Notes: generated by a model from the sequence alone, not told the origin. DNA of 64,000 nucleotides from Burkholderia cepacia GG4 (GCF_000292915.1 NC_018514.1:2604001-2668000), one strand, 5' to 3'; shown: positions 27,237 through 35,973, numbered from the stretch's first letter. Numbers and translations are program-made.

Positions 27237-27311
27237 GCACGTCGATACCCCGCCGAAACGCCCCCAACCAGACTGGCTACAATACCGACCTCTACCATCC
27301 AGGCCTGAACG

Positions 27312-27668
27312 ATGATCACGATCTATCACAATCCCCGCTGCTCGAAGTCCCGCGAGACGCTCGCGCTGGTCGAGACGCTGAACACCACCGGCGCGCCGGT
27401 GAATGTCGTCGAGTATCTGAAGACGCCGCCGACGGTCGAGGAACTGGAAGCGCTGCATCGTCAACTTGGGCGCCCGGTGCGCGACATGCTTCGCGACGGA
27501 GAGGAGCCGTACAAGACGCTGGCTCTGGCCCGCGCGAATCTGACCGATGCGGAGGCATACGAAGCGATTGCCGCGCATCCGATCCTGCTGCAACGTCCGA
27601 TCGTCGTGTATCGAGGCAAGGCAGCCATCGGGCGGCCGCCCGAGTCGGTACGTGCGTTGTTCGAATAA
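27312..27668 (+). CDS. ArsC-family (arsenate reductase/YfgD-like) protein
   Basis: A 118-residue thioredoxin-fold protein of the glutaredoxin-linked ArsC family. The active-site Cys10 lies in YHNPRCSKSRETL, and the second signature LLQRPIVVYRG carries the conserved Arg. The family includes plasmid arsenate reductases and YfgD-type proteins of unclear role. There are no other arsenic genes here, so YfgD-like is as likely as true arsenate reduction. The start is the ATG at 27312. Confidence 0.88.
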   Translation: MITIYHNPRCSKSRETLALVETLNTTGAPVNVVEYLKTPPTVEELEALHRQLGRPVRDMLRDGEEPYKTLALARANLTDAEAYEAIAAHPILLQRPIVVYRGKAAIGRPPESVRALFE

Positions 27669-27990
27669 TTATTGCCTGGCGTATTTTTCTTATCGCGTCA
27701 CCCCGGCGCGAGTGCGCCGGATCGATCGACTGAAGTCGCGTACCGCAAACGACCTCCGTGGCCGTGACGCCGGCAGCACCGTACGCGACGCTCACCAGCC
27801 GCTGGTAGCCGCAATCCAATCACAAGGAGCGCGGCACGCCGGATCGATCGACTGACATCGCATACCGCCGACGATCTCCGACGTCGCGCGCGGGCAGCAC
27901 CCTCCACAGTGACCGCGAGCCGCCTCCAACGGGCAACCCGACAACCTCATCCGTCGCCCTACCCCGCACTCCCCGAACGACACCGGCAAC
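27669..27990. other. 322-base intergenic region with an imperfect direct repeat
   Basis: No gene is recognised. Two related segments of about 65 bases occupy 27716-27780 and 27838-27901 (see the repeat entry). Open frames here are short and lack homology. Confidence 0.6.
27716..27901 (+). repeat. Imperfect 65-base direct repeat, 122-base period
   Basis: Both copies begin GCCGGATCGATCGACTGA and end GGGCAGCACC or CGGCAGCACC. Most positions between agree, with scattered substitutions. The first copy starts at 27716 and the second at 27838. The function is unknown. Confidence 0.7.
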
Positions 27991-28227
27991 TCAGTCCTGG
28001 CCGTCGCCCGACGATTCATCCGCCTTCCCGGCCGCCCCATCCCTCGCACCCCGCCCCGCCGCCGCTTGCGCGGCCGTCCGCAGCAGCGCGATCTGGCCGC
28101 GATAGGCCCGGCAACCGCTGCAGACCGGCAGATGCACGCGCACCTGCACGCGCTCGTGCAGCGTCAAAGACCGGTCGAGTGCATCCGACAGCAGTCGCGT
28201 CACGTTCCTACATTTCCCCGGCAGCAT
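27991..28227 (-). CDS. Zinc-finger anti-sigma factor (zf-HC2)
   Basis: A 78-residue protein with the anti-sigma zinc-finger pattern: an N-terminal Cys (Cys6 in GKCRNVTRLLSDALDRSL) and then VHLPVCSGCRAYR with His and two Cys. No membrane helix is present, so it is a soluble, zinc-binding type that could respond to redox or heavy metals. The tail is Ala/Gly-rich and disordered. It overlaps the end of the ECF sigma gene by 20 bases, which couples their translation and fixes the pair as sigma and anti-sigma. Confidence 0.8.
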   Translation of the reverse strand: MLPGKCRNVTRLLSDALDRSLTLHERVQVRVHLPVCSGCRAYRGQIALLRTAAQAAAGRGARDGAAGKADESSGDGQD

Positions 28228-28804
28228 CTTCGGTCGTCAGTCCTTTTTCGCTGAGGCAGGTGCGCAGGCGCGTGCGCGCCCGATATAGCAGCACGCTGCA
28301 ATGATTCGTCGTCAACGTCAGTTCGCTGCAGATGTCGTTGATTTCGACATCGAGGAATTCGCGCATCATGAACACGCGCCCGATTTGTTCCGGCAGATGG
28401 TCGAGGCAGACCTGGAACAGCGTCCAGAACTGTTGTTGCTGCAGCAGCGTTTCGGGGCGCGGCCACGGTCGCGGCTTCGTATGCGCGGCCCAGTGCCCGT
28501 TTTCCTTGAACAACTCGCGATCGAGCACGGATTCGCCGTCGAGCTCCGCATCGAGCGCGGACAGGCTCACCGTCCGCTGCCGCGCGCGCAAGATGTCGAT
28601 CAGCTTGTTGCGCAGGATGCCGAACACCCAGGTCTTGTGGGCGGACCGTCCGGCGAACTCGCCCGCGTGCGACCACGCGGCGGTCAGCGCTTCCTGCACC
28701 GCATCTTCGGCCGCATCGGCATCGCGGAGCTGAAGTCGCGCGAAACGCAGCAGGTCGTGCCGCAGTTGCGAGAGGTAGGCGGGATCGTCGTACGCGGACG
28801 GCAT
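28208..28804 (-). CDS. ECF RNA polymerase sigma factor
   Basis: A 198-residue sigma-70 factor of the extracytoplasmic function group. Region 2 is at residues 12-80 (LLRFARLQLRDADAAEDAVQ, FAGRSAHKTWVFGILRNKLI). Region 4 is at about 125-180 (VFMMREFLDVEINDICSEL, LTTNHCSVLLYRARTRLR). The 45-residue linker contains HTKPRPWPRPE, a feature shared by several proteobacterial ECF factors beside small zinc-finger anti-sigmas. The ATG at 28804 begins the frame. The regulon is not evident from the window. Confidence 0.92.
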   Translation of the reverse strand: MPSAYDDPAYLSQLRHDLLRFARLQLRDADAAEDAVQEALTAAWSHAGEFAGRSAHKTWVFGILRNKLIDILRARQRTVSLSALDAELDGESVLDRELFKENGHWAAHTKPRPWPRPETLLQQQQFWTLFQVCLDHLPEQIGRVFMMREFLDVEINDICSELTLTTNHCSVLLYRARTRLRTCLSEKGLTTEDAAGEM

Positions 28805-29171
28805 GGCGGGTCGGGAGTCTCAAGGAGCGATCGCGCGCATGCCACCGGGCGGGCTTGTCGCGGTCCGAGCAGCTTACTGGGCGCGACGCCGACCCGCAAT
28901 GCATGTTCCGTCACGAATTCACGAATCCTGCCGGCGCGCTGCGCTATGCTTGCCGGAGCCCTACGTCGCGCGCCGCGAAATCGCGATGCAGGCGGTCTGT
29001 AACATCAGACCATAACGATCAAGTTATCCACAATTTCTGTGGAAAACCTTGTGGAAAGTCGGCCGCTCGGCCCCGTGGGACGGCTCGCGGGCTGGCTTGC
29101 CTATAAACAGACCTTTGTCGTCTGTTCAGAATCAATCGATCCGATTCCTTACTCACCGGAAGGAGAAAACC
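28805..29171. other. 367-base divergent promoter region with DnaA-box cluster
   Basis: No gene lies here. It separates the divergent sigma factor and FMN reductase genes. A cluster of three DnaA-box-like motifs occupies 29024-29059. Confidence 0.6.
29024..29059. promoter_or_regulatory. Cluster of DnaA boxes
   Basis: TTATCCACA (29024-29032) equals the strict DnaA consensus. TGTGGAAAA (29039-29047) and TGTGGAAAG (29051-29059) read TTTTCCACA and CTTTCCACA on the other strand, each close to it. Three boxes in 36 bases is unlikely by chance in GC-rich DNA. Confidence 0.6.
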
Positions 29172-29726
29172 ATGTCCTATCGTGTTGCGGTCGTCGTCGG
29201 CAGTCTGCGTCGCGGTTCCTGGAACCGTGCGCTCGCGCATGCCGTGATCTCGCTCGCCCCCGCCGATTTCTCGTTCGAATTCGTCGAGATCGGCGAACTG
29301 CCGCTGTACAGCCAGGATTACGACGCGGATTTTCCGGAAGTCGCGCAGCGCTTCAAGAAGTCGATCGAAGCGGCCGACGCGCTGCTGTTCGTCACGCCCG
29401 AGTACAACCGGTCGATCCCGGGCGTGCTGAAGAACGCGCTCGACTGGGGCTCGCGCCCGTGGGGTCACAACTCGTGGTCCGGCAAGCCGGGCGCGGTGCT
29501 CGGCACGTCGCCGGGCGCGGTCGGTACCGCGCTCGCGCAGCAACACCTGCGCAACGTGCTCGCGTATCTCGACGTGAAGATGCTCGGCCAGCCCGAGATG
29601 TTCATCAAGCACGACCCGGCGCGCATCGACGACCAAGGCCAGATCGTCAGCGAGGATACCCGCAAGTTCCTGCAGGGCTTCGTCGATCGCTACGTCGACT
29701 GGGTGCGCGTGCTGAAGGCGGCCTGA
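29172..29726 (+). CDS. NADPH-dependent FMN reductase (chromate/quinone reductase-like)
   Basis: A 184-residue flavodoxin-fold protein. The FMN-phosphate loop is VVGSLRRGSWNRALA, and the family signature TPEYNRSIPGVLKNALDWGSRP is complete. Such enzymes (ChrR, ArsH-like, YieF) reduce FMN, quinones or chromate with NAD(P)H in the cytoplasm. The ATG at 29172 has GGAAGGAG upstream (29158-29165). Its upstream region carries the DnaA-box cluster, so its expression could follow DnaA activity. Confidence 0.92.
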   Translation: MSYRVAVVVGSLRRGSWNRALAHAVISLAPADFSFEFVEIGELPLYSQDYDADFPEVAQRFKKSIEAADALLFVTPEYNRSIPGVLKNALDWGSRPWGHNSWSGKPGAVLGTSPGAVGTALAQQHLRNVLAYLDVKMLGQPEMFIKHDPARIDDQGQIVSEDTRKFLQGFVDRYVDWVRVLKAA

Positions 29727-29772
29727 TCGCCCTCCCCTTCCCGCTGTCGGCGCCGGGCCCGCGTGCCGTGGG

Positions 29773-32019
29773 TCAGGTGCCGGTGTGCCGCGCATCGCGC
29801 GCTTCGCGGATCCCGAGCAGGATCTCGTCGAGCAGCGCGATGTCGAACGGCTTCGACAACACGCGCACGTTGACGGTGCGCGTGCGATCGAGTTCCTCCG
29901 CGTAACCCGTGACCAGAATCACGGGCAGCTTCCCCGGCCGCCTGGCGATGGCTTCGGCGAGATCGATGCCGTTCAGGCTGCCCGGCATGTGGATATCCGA
30001 AATCACCAGGTCGAACGTGTCGTTCGCGGCCGCGCCTTCGACCAGGCGCAACGCGTCGTCGGCGGTGGGCGCATAGGTCACGCGGTGCCCGAGCAGCGTG
30101 ATCAGCGCTTCGGTGCCGGCCGCGACTTCGCTGTTGTCTTCCACCAGCAGCACGTGCAGGCCCGCGAGCGCGCTCGTGTCGTGTGCGACGGCGGTGTGCG
30201 GCCGCGCGACGATGTCCTCGACGCGCGCGCGCGGCAGGTAGAGGCGCACCGAGGTGCCGGCGCCGACCGCGCTGTCGATCGTCGCGAGGCCACCCGAGCG
30301 CTCGCAGAACGCGAACACCTGCGGTAGCCCGAGGCCCGTTCCCATCCCCTGCGCCTTCGTCGTGAACAGCGGCTCGAACGCGCGCGCGAGCACGTCGGGC
30401 GCCATGCCCGAACCCGTATCGTCGAGCGAGATCTGCACGAAATCGCCGGTCAGCGGAAAGCCGTCCTCGCGGCGCAGCGTCACGTTGCGCGCGCCGACCG
30501 TGAAGCGGCCGCCGGTCGTCATCGCGTCGCGCGCGTTGACCGCGAGGTTGATCACCGCGAGCTCGAGCTCCGCGACATCGATCCGGATCGGCCACACGCC
30601 GGGTTCGATCGCGACGACCAGCAACGACTTCGAACCGAGCGATGTCTTCAGCAGTTCGCGACACGTGTCGAGCCATTGGCCGATGTCGATCGTCTCGTTG
30701 TGCAGCGGCTGCTTGCGTGCGACGCCGAGCAGCTGGCGCGTGAGCGACTGGCCGTTCTTCAGCGCGCGTTCGATCGCGTCGAGTTCCTTGTCGAGTTGCT
30801 GGACCCCGCGTCGCCGCACGATCTGCACGTTGCTCGAGATGATCATCAGCAGGTTGTTGAAATCGTGCGCGACGCTGCCGACCAGGTTGCCGAGCGCCTG
30901 CATCTTGCGCGACTGCCGGTACGCCGATTCGATCGAGCGCCGCATCGACGCCTCCGCCTGCCAGCGGTCCCACGCCTCCTCTTCCGCCTTCAGCCGCTTC
31001 AGCGACAGCCAGATCACCGACCACAGCGCGACCGACGGCGCGAACATCGAGATGAACAGCACGCTCAGGTGTTCGTACCATTCGCGCCAGATTGCCGAGG
31101 TCCGGTACGCGCAGGTCACGTATACGGGGTAGCTGCCGACCTGGCGGTACGCGACGATCTCGCTGCCGGCGCCGTCATGGCGCACGCGCACGATGCCCAT
31201 GCGCGGATCGTTGCTGGCGTTGCCGAAGGTGGCGATGCGATCGGTGTGCGCAAGCGACGGCGGCGGCGGGTACGACGCGATCACCGCGCCGTCGGAGCGT
31301 GCGAGCGCCATCGTCATCGGCGTGGCCGCGCCGCCGAGCAGGTCGCGGTAGAACGCGTTGAAATACGACGACTTGAGCGCGATCGACACCATCCCGGCGA
31401 ACGAACCGTCGCTATGGCGTCGCGCGACGCCCGTGTTGAACACGGGGATGTTCTCGAGCTTGAGCGGCCCCATCATCAGCCGCGAGATATGTTCGATGAC
31501 CTTGCCGTCGCGAATGCCCACGAAGTCGTCGCGGTTCGCGATCGACGCATAGGGCGCCGGATAGTAGAGGCTGTTCGCGAGCAGCATCCCGCTCGCGCCG
31601 AAGATAGACACCGCAGCCACCTGCGGATAGCCGCCGCCGATGGTGTTCAGCGCTTCGTGGATGTCGGACTCCTGGCGGCGCACGGTGGCGTCGTCCATGT
31701 CCTGCACGAGGTCGACGATGCGCGCATCGAGCGTTTCGCTCAGGTCGAACACCTTGAGCGCATGCTCCTCGGCGACGCGCACGGTGCGCATCGTCACGTC
31801 GCTTGCCGCGGCTTCGCGCGTCCTCAGGTCGTTGTACGCCATCACCGACACGTAGATGCACGGCAGCACGATCGCCGCGACGAGCAGCACGATCAGCGTG
31901 ACGCGACGCACCGCGAAATCGTGCTCGGGCGCGCCGGCCGCATAGCTGCCGTCGTCCTGCCAGTCGTCAGCGGGTGTGGAGGCGTGAGTGCGGGAGTCGG
32001 CGGGCCGTTCGGACGTCAT
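29773..32019 (-). CDS. Hybrid sensor histidine kinase with receiver domain
   Basis: A 748-residue inner-membrane kinase. A helix at about residues 42-62 starts a large periplasmic sensor domain (about 65-310, Cache-like, with VSIFGASGMLLANSLYYPAP). A second helix follows near residue 325. The phosphoacceptor is in GSVAHDFNNLLMIISSN, the ATP-binding domain has NLAVNARDAM and DTGSGM, and the C-terminal receiver carries the phospho-Asp in DLVISDIHMPG. A partner regulator is not adjacent. The ATG at 32019 was chosen; an in-frame start at 32088 would add 23 residues. Confidence 0.92.
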   Translation of the reverse strand: MTSERPADSRTHASTPADDWQDDGSYAAGAPEHDFAVRRVTLIVLLVAAIVLPCIYVSVMAYNDLRTREAAASDVTMRTVRVAEEHALKVFDLSETLDARIVDLVQDMDDATVRRQESDIHEALNTIGGGYPQVAAVSIFGASGMLLANSLYYPAPYASIANRDDFVGIRDGKVIEHISRLMMGPLKLENIPVFNTGVARRHSDGSFAGMVSIALKSSYFNAFYRDLLGGAATPMTMALARSDGAVIASYPPPPSLAHTDRIATFGNASNDPRMGIVRVRHDGAGSEIVAYRQVGSYPVYVTCAYRTSAIWREWYEHLSVLFISMFAPSVALWSVIWLSLKRLKAEEEAWDRWQAEASMRRSIESAYRQSRKMQALGNLVGSVAHDFNNLLMIISSNVQIVRRRGVQQLDKELDAIERALKNGQSLTRQLLGVARKQPLHNETIDIGQWLDTCRELLKTSLGSKSLLVVAIEPGVWPIRIDVAELELAVINLAVNARDAMTTGGRFTVGARNVTLRREDGFPLTGDFVQISLDDTGSGMAPDVLARAFEPLFTTKAQGMGTGLGLPQVFAFCERSGGLATIDSAVGAGTSVRLYLPRARVEDIVARPHTAVAHDTSALAGLHVLLVEDNSEVAAGTEALITLLGHRVTYAPTADDALRLVEGAAANDTFDLVISDIHMPGSLNGIDLAEAIARRPGKLPVILVTGYAEELDRTRTVNVRVLSKPFDIALLDEILLGIREARDARHTGT

Positions 32020-32487
32020 CAAGGAAAGCGGGTGAAGCGGAGGTGTTCCATCATAAACGAGTTGCGCATGCCCGCCGCGCCGCCGCACGTGCGCGCTACC
32101 TGTCAGGTCCGACAGGGGAACACTGAAAGATTGAAAACGCTATGAATCCGGCAGCGCAAACGTACACAAGGAAAAATTTTGCGTGCTTATCCCGGAAATG
32201 GTCGCGGCTGTTTTCGGAATGCCGGGCGATCGGATCGATTCTGTTTGAAATAGTGAAAATGGCGAGTTGCACCGCCTCCGGTTTACTCAGAGAATCGCGC
32301 CTTGCTTTCCCTATGACAGATATATGCGCCCGCCGGCGTTTGCCGCGCGGTGCGTCGCGTGCATCGTACCGCGGCGCCCGCGCACGGCCGCACGGCGGTT
32401 GCCCGCGCTTGATTGCATGGCGGCTCAAGAAATGCGCCGAGCGGTCGTTAACGCGAGAGAGACCATTCCGTATACCGCTTCGCCGCC
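32020..32487. other. 468-base divergent region without a gene
   Basis: This gap between the hybrid kinase and the CheY-like gene is less GC-rich than its neighbours, especially 32140-32330. The frames in it show no homology. It must contain the promoters of both transcription units, but I cannot place them with confidence. Confidence 0.5.
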
Positions 32488-32856
32488 ATGCCTTTGCCGA
32501 TTGTGATTGCCGACGATTCCTTGCTCGCTCGCAAACTTCTCACAAAGGCGCTGCCGGGAGACTGGGACGTCGATGTCGCGTATGCAGCGAATGGTCGCGA
32601 GGCCTTGGCGCTCTATCGTGACGGCAAAGCTTCCGTGATGTTTCTGGACCTGACGATGCCCGACATGAACGGCTATCAGGTGCTGGAGACACTGCGCCAC
32701 GAAGATCTGAACACGTTCGTGATCGTGGTATCCGCCGATATCCAGCCGCAGGCGCAAGCCCGCGTGCGCGAGATGGGCGCGATCGCATTCGTTGCCAAGC
32801 CCGTGACGCCGGAGGCGTTGCTGCCCATTCTCAAGGAGTATGGGTTGTATGCCTGA
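32488..32856 (+). CDS. CheY-like single-domain response regulator
   Basis: A 122-residue receiver domain with no output domain. The acidic pair is in IVIADDSLLARK, the phospho-Asp in MFLDLTMPDMNG and the conserved Lys in FVAKPVTPE, so phosphorylation chemistry is intact. It is the first gene of a three-gene overlapping operon with a CheC-like phosphatase and a diguanylate cyclase. It may relay a signal from a kinase encoded elsewhere, or from the divergent hybrid kinase. Confidence 0.92.
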   Translation: MPLPIVIADDSLLARKLLTKALPGDWDVDVAYAANGREALALYRDGKASVMFLDLTMPDMNGYQVLETLRHEDLNTFVIVVSADIQPQAQARVREMGAIAFVAKPVTPEALLPILKEYGLYA

Positions 32857-33475
32857 ATCGGTGTTCACGGCGGAGCAACGCGACGCGTTGCAGGAAATCG
32901 CCAACCTCGCGATGGGCCGCGCCGCTGCGCGGCTCGCGCTGCTGCTCGGGCACTTCATCGAGCTGTCGGTACCGCGCGTGCGCATCGTGAAGGCCGCCGA
33001 TGCGGGCGACGCGTTGCGCGAGATGACCGGCATCCACGAGAACGTGACGGCCGTGCGCCAGGGCTTCCGCTCAGACATCAAGGGCGAGGCGATCGTGCTG
33101 TGCCGCAGCGCGGGCGTCGCGCGGCTCATGTCGCTGATGGAGCGCACGTTCGGCGACGGCGCGTACGCCGGCATGGCGACGCAGGACGAACTCGTGTTCG
33201 ACGTCGCCAACGTGCTGATGAGCGCCTGCGTCGCGTCGATCCTCGACGAGTTCGGCCGCAAGCCCGTGTTCTTCCCGCCGGGGCTGCTCGGCGCGAACGT
33301 GTCGTTCGACGACGTGTTCCAGGCCAACGCGCTCGCGTGGAGCGTCGCGCTGCTGCTCGAGGTGAACTTCGGGCTCGAGGATCACGCGTTCCGCGCACAT
33401 TTCGTGATGCTGATGGCCGAGGATTCGATCCGCTTGATGGGCGACGCGCTCGACGCGTTGCTGTCCGCGCTATGA
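32849..33475 (+). CDS. CheC-like phosphatase
   Basis: A 208-residue protein of the CheC/CheX/FliY group. The phosphatase signature E-x2-N-x22-P is exact in its first copy (Glu16, Asn19 in LQEIANLAMGRAAARL, with Pro 23 residues after the Asn). A second, similar motif is in ELVFDVANVLMSACVASILDEF. Such proteins dephosphorylate CheY-type regulators. It overlaps the end of the CheY-like gene by 8 bases, so the pair are almost certainly partners. The ATG at 32849 is preferred to one 9 bases upstream. Confidence 0.88.
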   Translation: MPESVFTAEQRDALQEIANLAMGRAAARLALLLGHFIELSVPRVRIVKAADAGDALREMTGIHENVTAVRQGFRSDIKGEAIVLCRSAGVARLMSLMERTFGDGAYAGMATQDELVFDVANVLMSACVASILDEFGRKPVFFPPGLLGANVSFDDVFQANALAWSVALLLEVNFGLEDHAFRAHFVMLMAEDSIRLMGDALDALLSAL

Positions 33476-34416
33476 ACGCCGCTACCGGAACCGCGTCGCT
33501 GAGCGACCTCGTGATCGAACGGGTGGGCTTCGGCCTGTTCGTGCTCGACCGCACGATGACCGTGCTGATGTGGAACCGCTTCATGCAGGACCACAGCGGT
33601 ATCCCGGCCGCCGACGTGATCGGCCGCGACCTGTTCGACTGCTTTCCGGAACTGCCGCGCGCGTGGCTCGAACGCAAGCTCGAGAGCGTGTTCCAGCTCG
33701 GCAGCTTCGCGTTCAGCTCGTGGGAGCAGCGACCCTACCTGTTTCGTTTCGAGCACGACCGGCCGATCACGGGCGGCGTCGACTACATGCAGCAGGACTG
33801 CACGTTCATGCCGCTCACGCGCGGCCGCGACGTCGAGGCCGTGTGCGTGACGATCTCGGACGTTACGCACGTGAGCGTGATGCAGCGTGAGCGCGAGGAG
33901 GCGGTCGCGAAGCTGCGCGAACATGCGAATCGCGACGGCCTCACCGGCATCGCGAACCGGCGTTTCTTCGAGACGCAGCTCGGCAACGAGTTCGCGCGCT
34001 GGCAGCGCTACGGCGGCGACCTGTCGGTGCTGCTGTTCGACCTCGACCACTTCAAGACGATCAACGACCGGTTCGGGCACGCGGCCGGCGATGCTGTATT
34101 GCGCGAGACGGCGCGCCGCGTCGCGTCGATCGTGCGCGCGCAGGACACGTTCGGCCGTTTCGGCGGCGAGGAATTCGCGCTGCTGCTGCCGTGCACGAAT
34201 CTCGACGAGGCGATGCTCGTGGCCGACAAGGTGCGCGATGCGATCGGCCGCACGCCGGTCGATGCGGAGGGCGTCAGCGTGCCGGTGACGGCGAGCGTCG
34301 GCGGCGCGTGCGCGAAGGCGGGCGCGCCGGCGTGCGAGGTGCTCGTCAACGAGGCCGACACCGCGCTCTATCGCGCGAAGCGGCTCGGGCGCGATCGGTC
34401 GATCGCCTACGCGTAA
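33472..34416 (+). CDS. PAS-domain diguanylate cyclase
   Basis: A 314-residue soluble protein. A PAS domain occupies residues 10-130 (VGFGLFVLDRTMTVLMWNRF, GRDLFDCFPELP) and the GGDEF domain residues 150-310, with the active site RFGGEEF and the D-x-D-x-F segment LLFDLDHFKTIND. The N-terminal DGLTGIANRR start of the catalytic domain is complete, so it should make cyclic di-GMP. The ATG at 33472 overlaps the CheC-like stop (ATGA), giving a tight RR-phosphatase-cyclase operon. Confidence 0.93.
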   Translation: MNAATGTASLSDLVIERVGFGLFVLDRTMTVLMWNRFMQDHSGIPAADVIGRDLFDCFPELPRAWLERKLESVFQLGSFAFSSWEQRPYLFRFEHDRPITGGVDYMQQDCTFMPLTRGRDVEAVCVTISDVTHVSVMQREREEAVAKLREHANRDGLTGIANRRFFETQLGNEFARWQRYGGDLSVLLFDLDHFKTINDRFGHAAGDAVLRETARRVASIVRAQDTFGRFGGEEFALLLPCTNLDEAMLVADKVRDAIGRTPVDAEGVSVPVTASVGGACAKAGAPACEVLVNEADTALYRAKRLGRDRSIAYA

Positions 34417-34446
34417 CCGCTGCGCCGCGCGTCCGACGCGCGTGGT

Positions 34447-35331
34447 TCAGCTTTTCGCGATGTCCGCCAGCACGCCGGCCAGCACGGCCGGCTGCGACAT
34501 GAACGGCGAATGGCTGCTGTCGAGCTGGTGCACGTGCGTCGGGTTGTCGGGCGCGAACACGTCGGCTTCGTCGATGAAGCGCTGCTGCAGCGCGGGCAGG
34601 ATCACGCGATCCTGCAGGCACTTGATGTAGTGCCGGTCGATCGCGCCCCAGCGCGAGACGGTCGTCGGGATCGCGGTGGCGAACGGCGCGGCCGGCACGT
34701 CGCAGGTCATCAGGTTCGCCACCGCTTCGAAGTCGGCCTGCGACACGTCGTCGTACAGCGCGCGCTTCGCCATCTCGCGATACGCGGCGTCGCCGCTGCG
34801 CGGATCGATTCGCAGCGAGCCCGCGACGCGCGGGCTCGCGAGCATCAGCGGGCCCAGCATCTCGCCGGTGTTCTCGGGCGCACGCACGTAGTCGAGGCCC
34901 GGCACGCCCGACGCGGGCATGAATGCAGCGAGGTAGACGATCTTCGCGATCTTCTCCGGCGCGCGTTCCGCTGCTGCCGTGACCGCCAGGCCACCCATGC
35001 TGTGCCCGACGAGGACGACCTTGCCGCGGCCGAGCGCGTAAGCGTCGTCGACGGCCTGCATTACCTGCGACGCGTAATCGTCGAGCGTCGTGTTCGCGAC
35101 CGGCGACGGCTCGGCGCCGAACGCGTCCCGGTCGAGCGGCCGGGCGAGATACGACGCGGGGAAGCGTGCGTTGATGCCGTGTGCGGGCAGGTCGCGCGCG
35201 ATCGACAGGTAGCCGCGCGCGGCCAGCGCGGTCGCGACGTGCGCATAGCACCACGCACCGTGCCACGCGCCGTGCACGAGCACGAAAACGGGATGGTCGG
35301 CGTGCGGGGTGGCGGTTACGTTCGTCTCCAT
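34447..35331 (-). CDS. Alpha/beta hydrolase
   Basis: A 294-residue hydrolase. The HG oxyanion motif VHGAWHGAWCY, the nucleophile elbow GHSMGG (Ser about 112) and the C-terminal catalytic His in LDSSHSPFMSQP are present. This layout matches the esterase/hydroxynitrile-lyase-like group (AHL6/PF12697) often annotated as salicylate esterase-like. The substrate is unknown. No signal peptide is seen. It is transcribed alone, convergent with the diguanylate cyclase. Confidence 0.88.
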   Translation of the reverse strand: METNVTATPHADHPVFVLVHGAWHGAWCYAHVATALAARGYLSIARDLPAHGINARFPASYLARPLDRDAFGAEPSPVANTTLDDYASQVMQAVDDAYALGRGKVVLVGHSMGGLAVTAAAERAPEKIAKIVYLAAFMPASGVPGLDYVRAPENTGEMLGPLMLASPRVAGSLRIDPRSGDAAYREMAKRALYDDVSQADFEAVANLMTCDVPAAPFATAIPTTVSRWGAIDRHYIKCLQDRVILPALQQRFIDEADVFAPDNPTHVHQLDSSHSPFMSQPAVLAGVLADIAKS

Positions 35332-35536
35332 GGTGTCCGTGTATTTTTGAGAAAGATGTCCATCTTAGACGAAGCCGCGCGCGTCCAAGCATGAAGCCGC
35401 AGCCCGACCGTGTGCGCGCTCGCGCCGGGTGTCGCGATTGCGCCCTTTTGTCTCGTACAGGCCACATTTTGTCCGGATCTGATTTGAATTTGCGCCGAAG
35501 CGCGCTAATTTGACGCTTTGCTCCCGTTTCCGCCAC

Positions 35537-35869
35537 ATGAACGTCGACTACCTCTTCTATCGGAAGCCGGACAAGCCTGGCCCCTATTCGCTCGACGACC
35601 TGGGCGACATCGCGCCGCCGATCGGCCCGAGCGACGCGGTACGCGCGGGAATCGCGCGCGTGTTCGAGCAGATCGACTGGCGGGAGTCGCCCGACGTGCC
35701 GGGCGCATGGTTCGGCACCGGCGGCCCGTCGTTCCAGTTCACGGTGGAGCCCGACGGGTGGGTGACGAGCTTCATGGGCTCGCGGCTCGAGCGCCGCTCG
35801 ATGCTGCAACTGACCCGCGAAATGGGGCTCATTGCGCTCGACCTGCAGCGCGACATCGTCTACGGCTGA
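35537..35869 (+). CDS. Hypothetical protein
   Basis: A 110-residue soluble protein beginning MNVDYLFYRKPDKPG, with central AWFGTGGPSFQFTVEPDGWV and the C-terminal helix MLQLTREMGLIALDLQRDIV. No family is recognised. The length and mixed acidic character would suit a small regulatory or immunity-type protein, but no partner gene is adjacent. An ATG at 35510 would add nine residues. Confidence 0.6.
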   Translation: MNVDYLFYRKPDKPGPYSLDDLGDIAPPIGPSDAVRAGIARVFEQIDWRESPDVPGAWFGTGGPSFQFTVEPDGWVTSFMGSRLERRSMLQLTREMGLIALDLQRDIVYG

Positions 35870-35973
35870 CGGGCGGCACGGCGTCGCTCCCCGCCCGGGC
35901 GGGCCGCGCCGGCCCGTCACTGCCTCGGGCGCCCCGCCGGCGCGGTGCGTGTCCGCCATCGAACTTCAAAGAT

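Larger units (their letters stand above)
26323..27311. other. Partition (centromere) region, no genes
   Basis: This 989-base gap between parA and the ArsC-like gene has no convincing coding frame. It holds five parS palindromes (26423-27142), GGTGAG motifs at 26612 and 26980 that abut two of them, and a five-copy octamer repeat (27197-27236). The parA promoter is probably in the AT-rich start (26340-26400). Confidence 0.8.

Noticed and set aside
27338..27819. Minus-strand frame opposite the ArsC-like gene
   Set aside because: The plus strand carries a clear ArsC fold, so the antisense frame is a shadow.
32142..32621. Plus-strand frame of 159 codons before the CheY-like gene
   Set aside because: It overlaps the receiver gene in another frame and has no homology; the less GC-rich DNA there looks like a promoter region.
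34346..35959. A 537-codon minus-strand frame across the hydrolase gene
   Set aside because: It is a shifted frame of the alpha/beta hydrolase with arginine-rich sequence and no family match.
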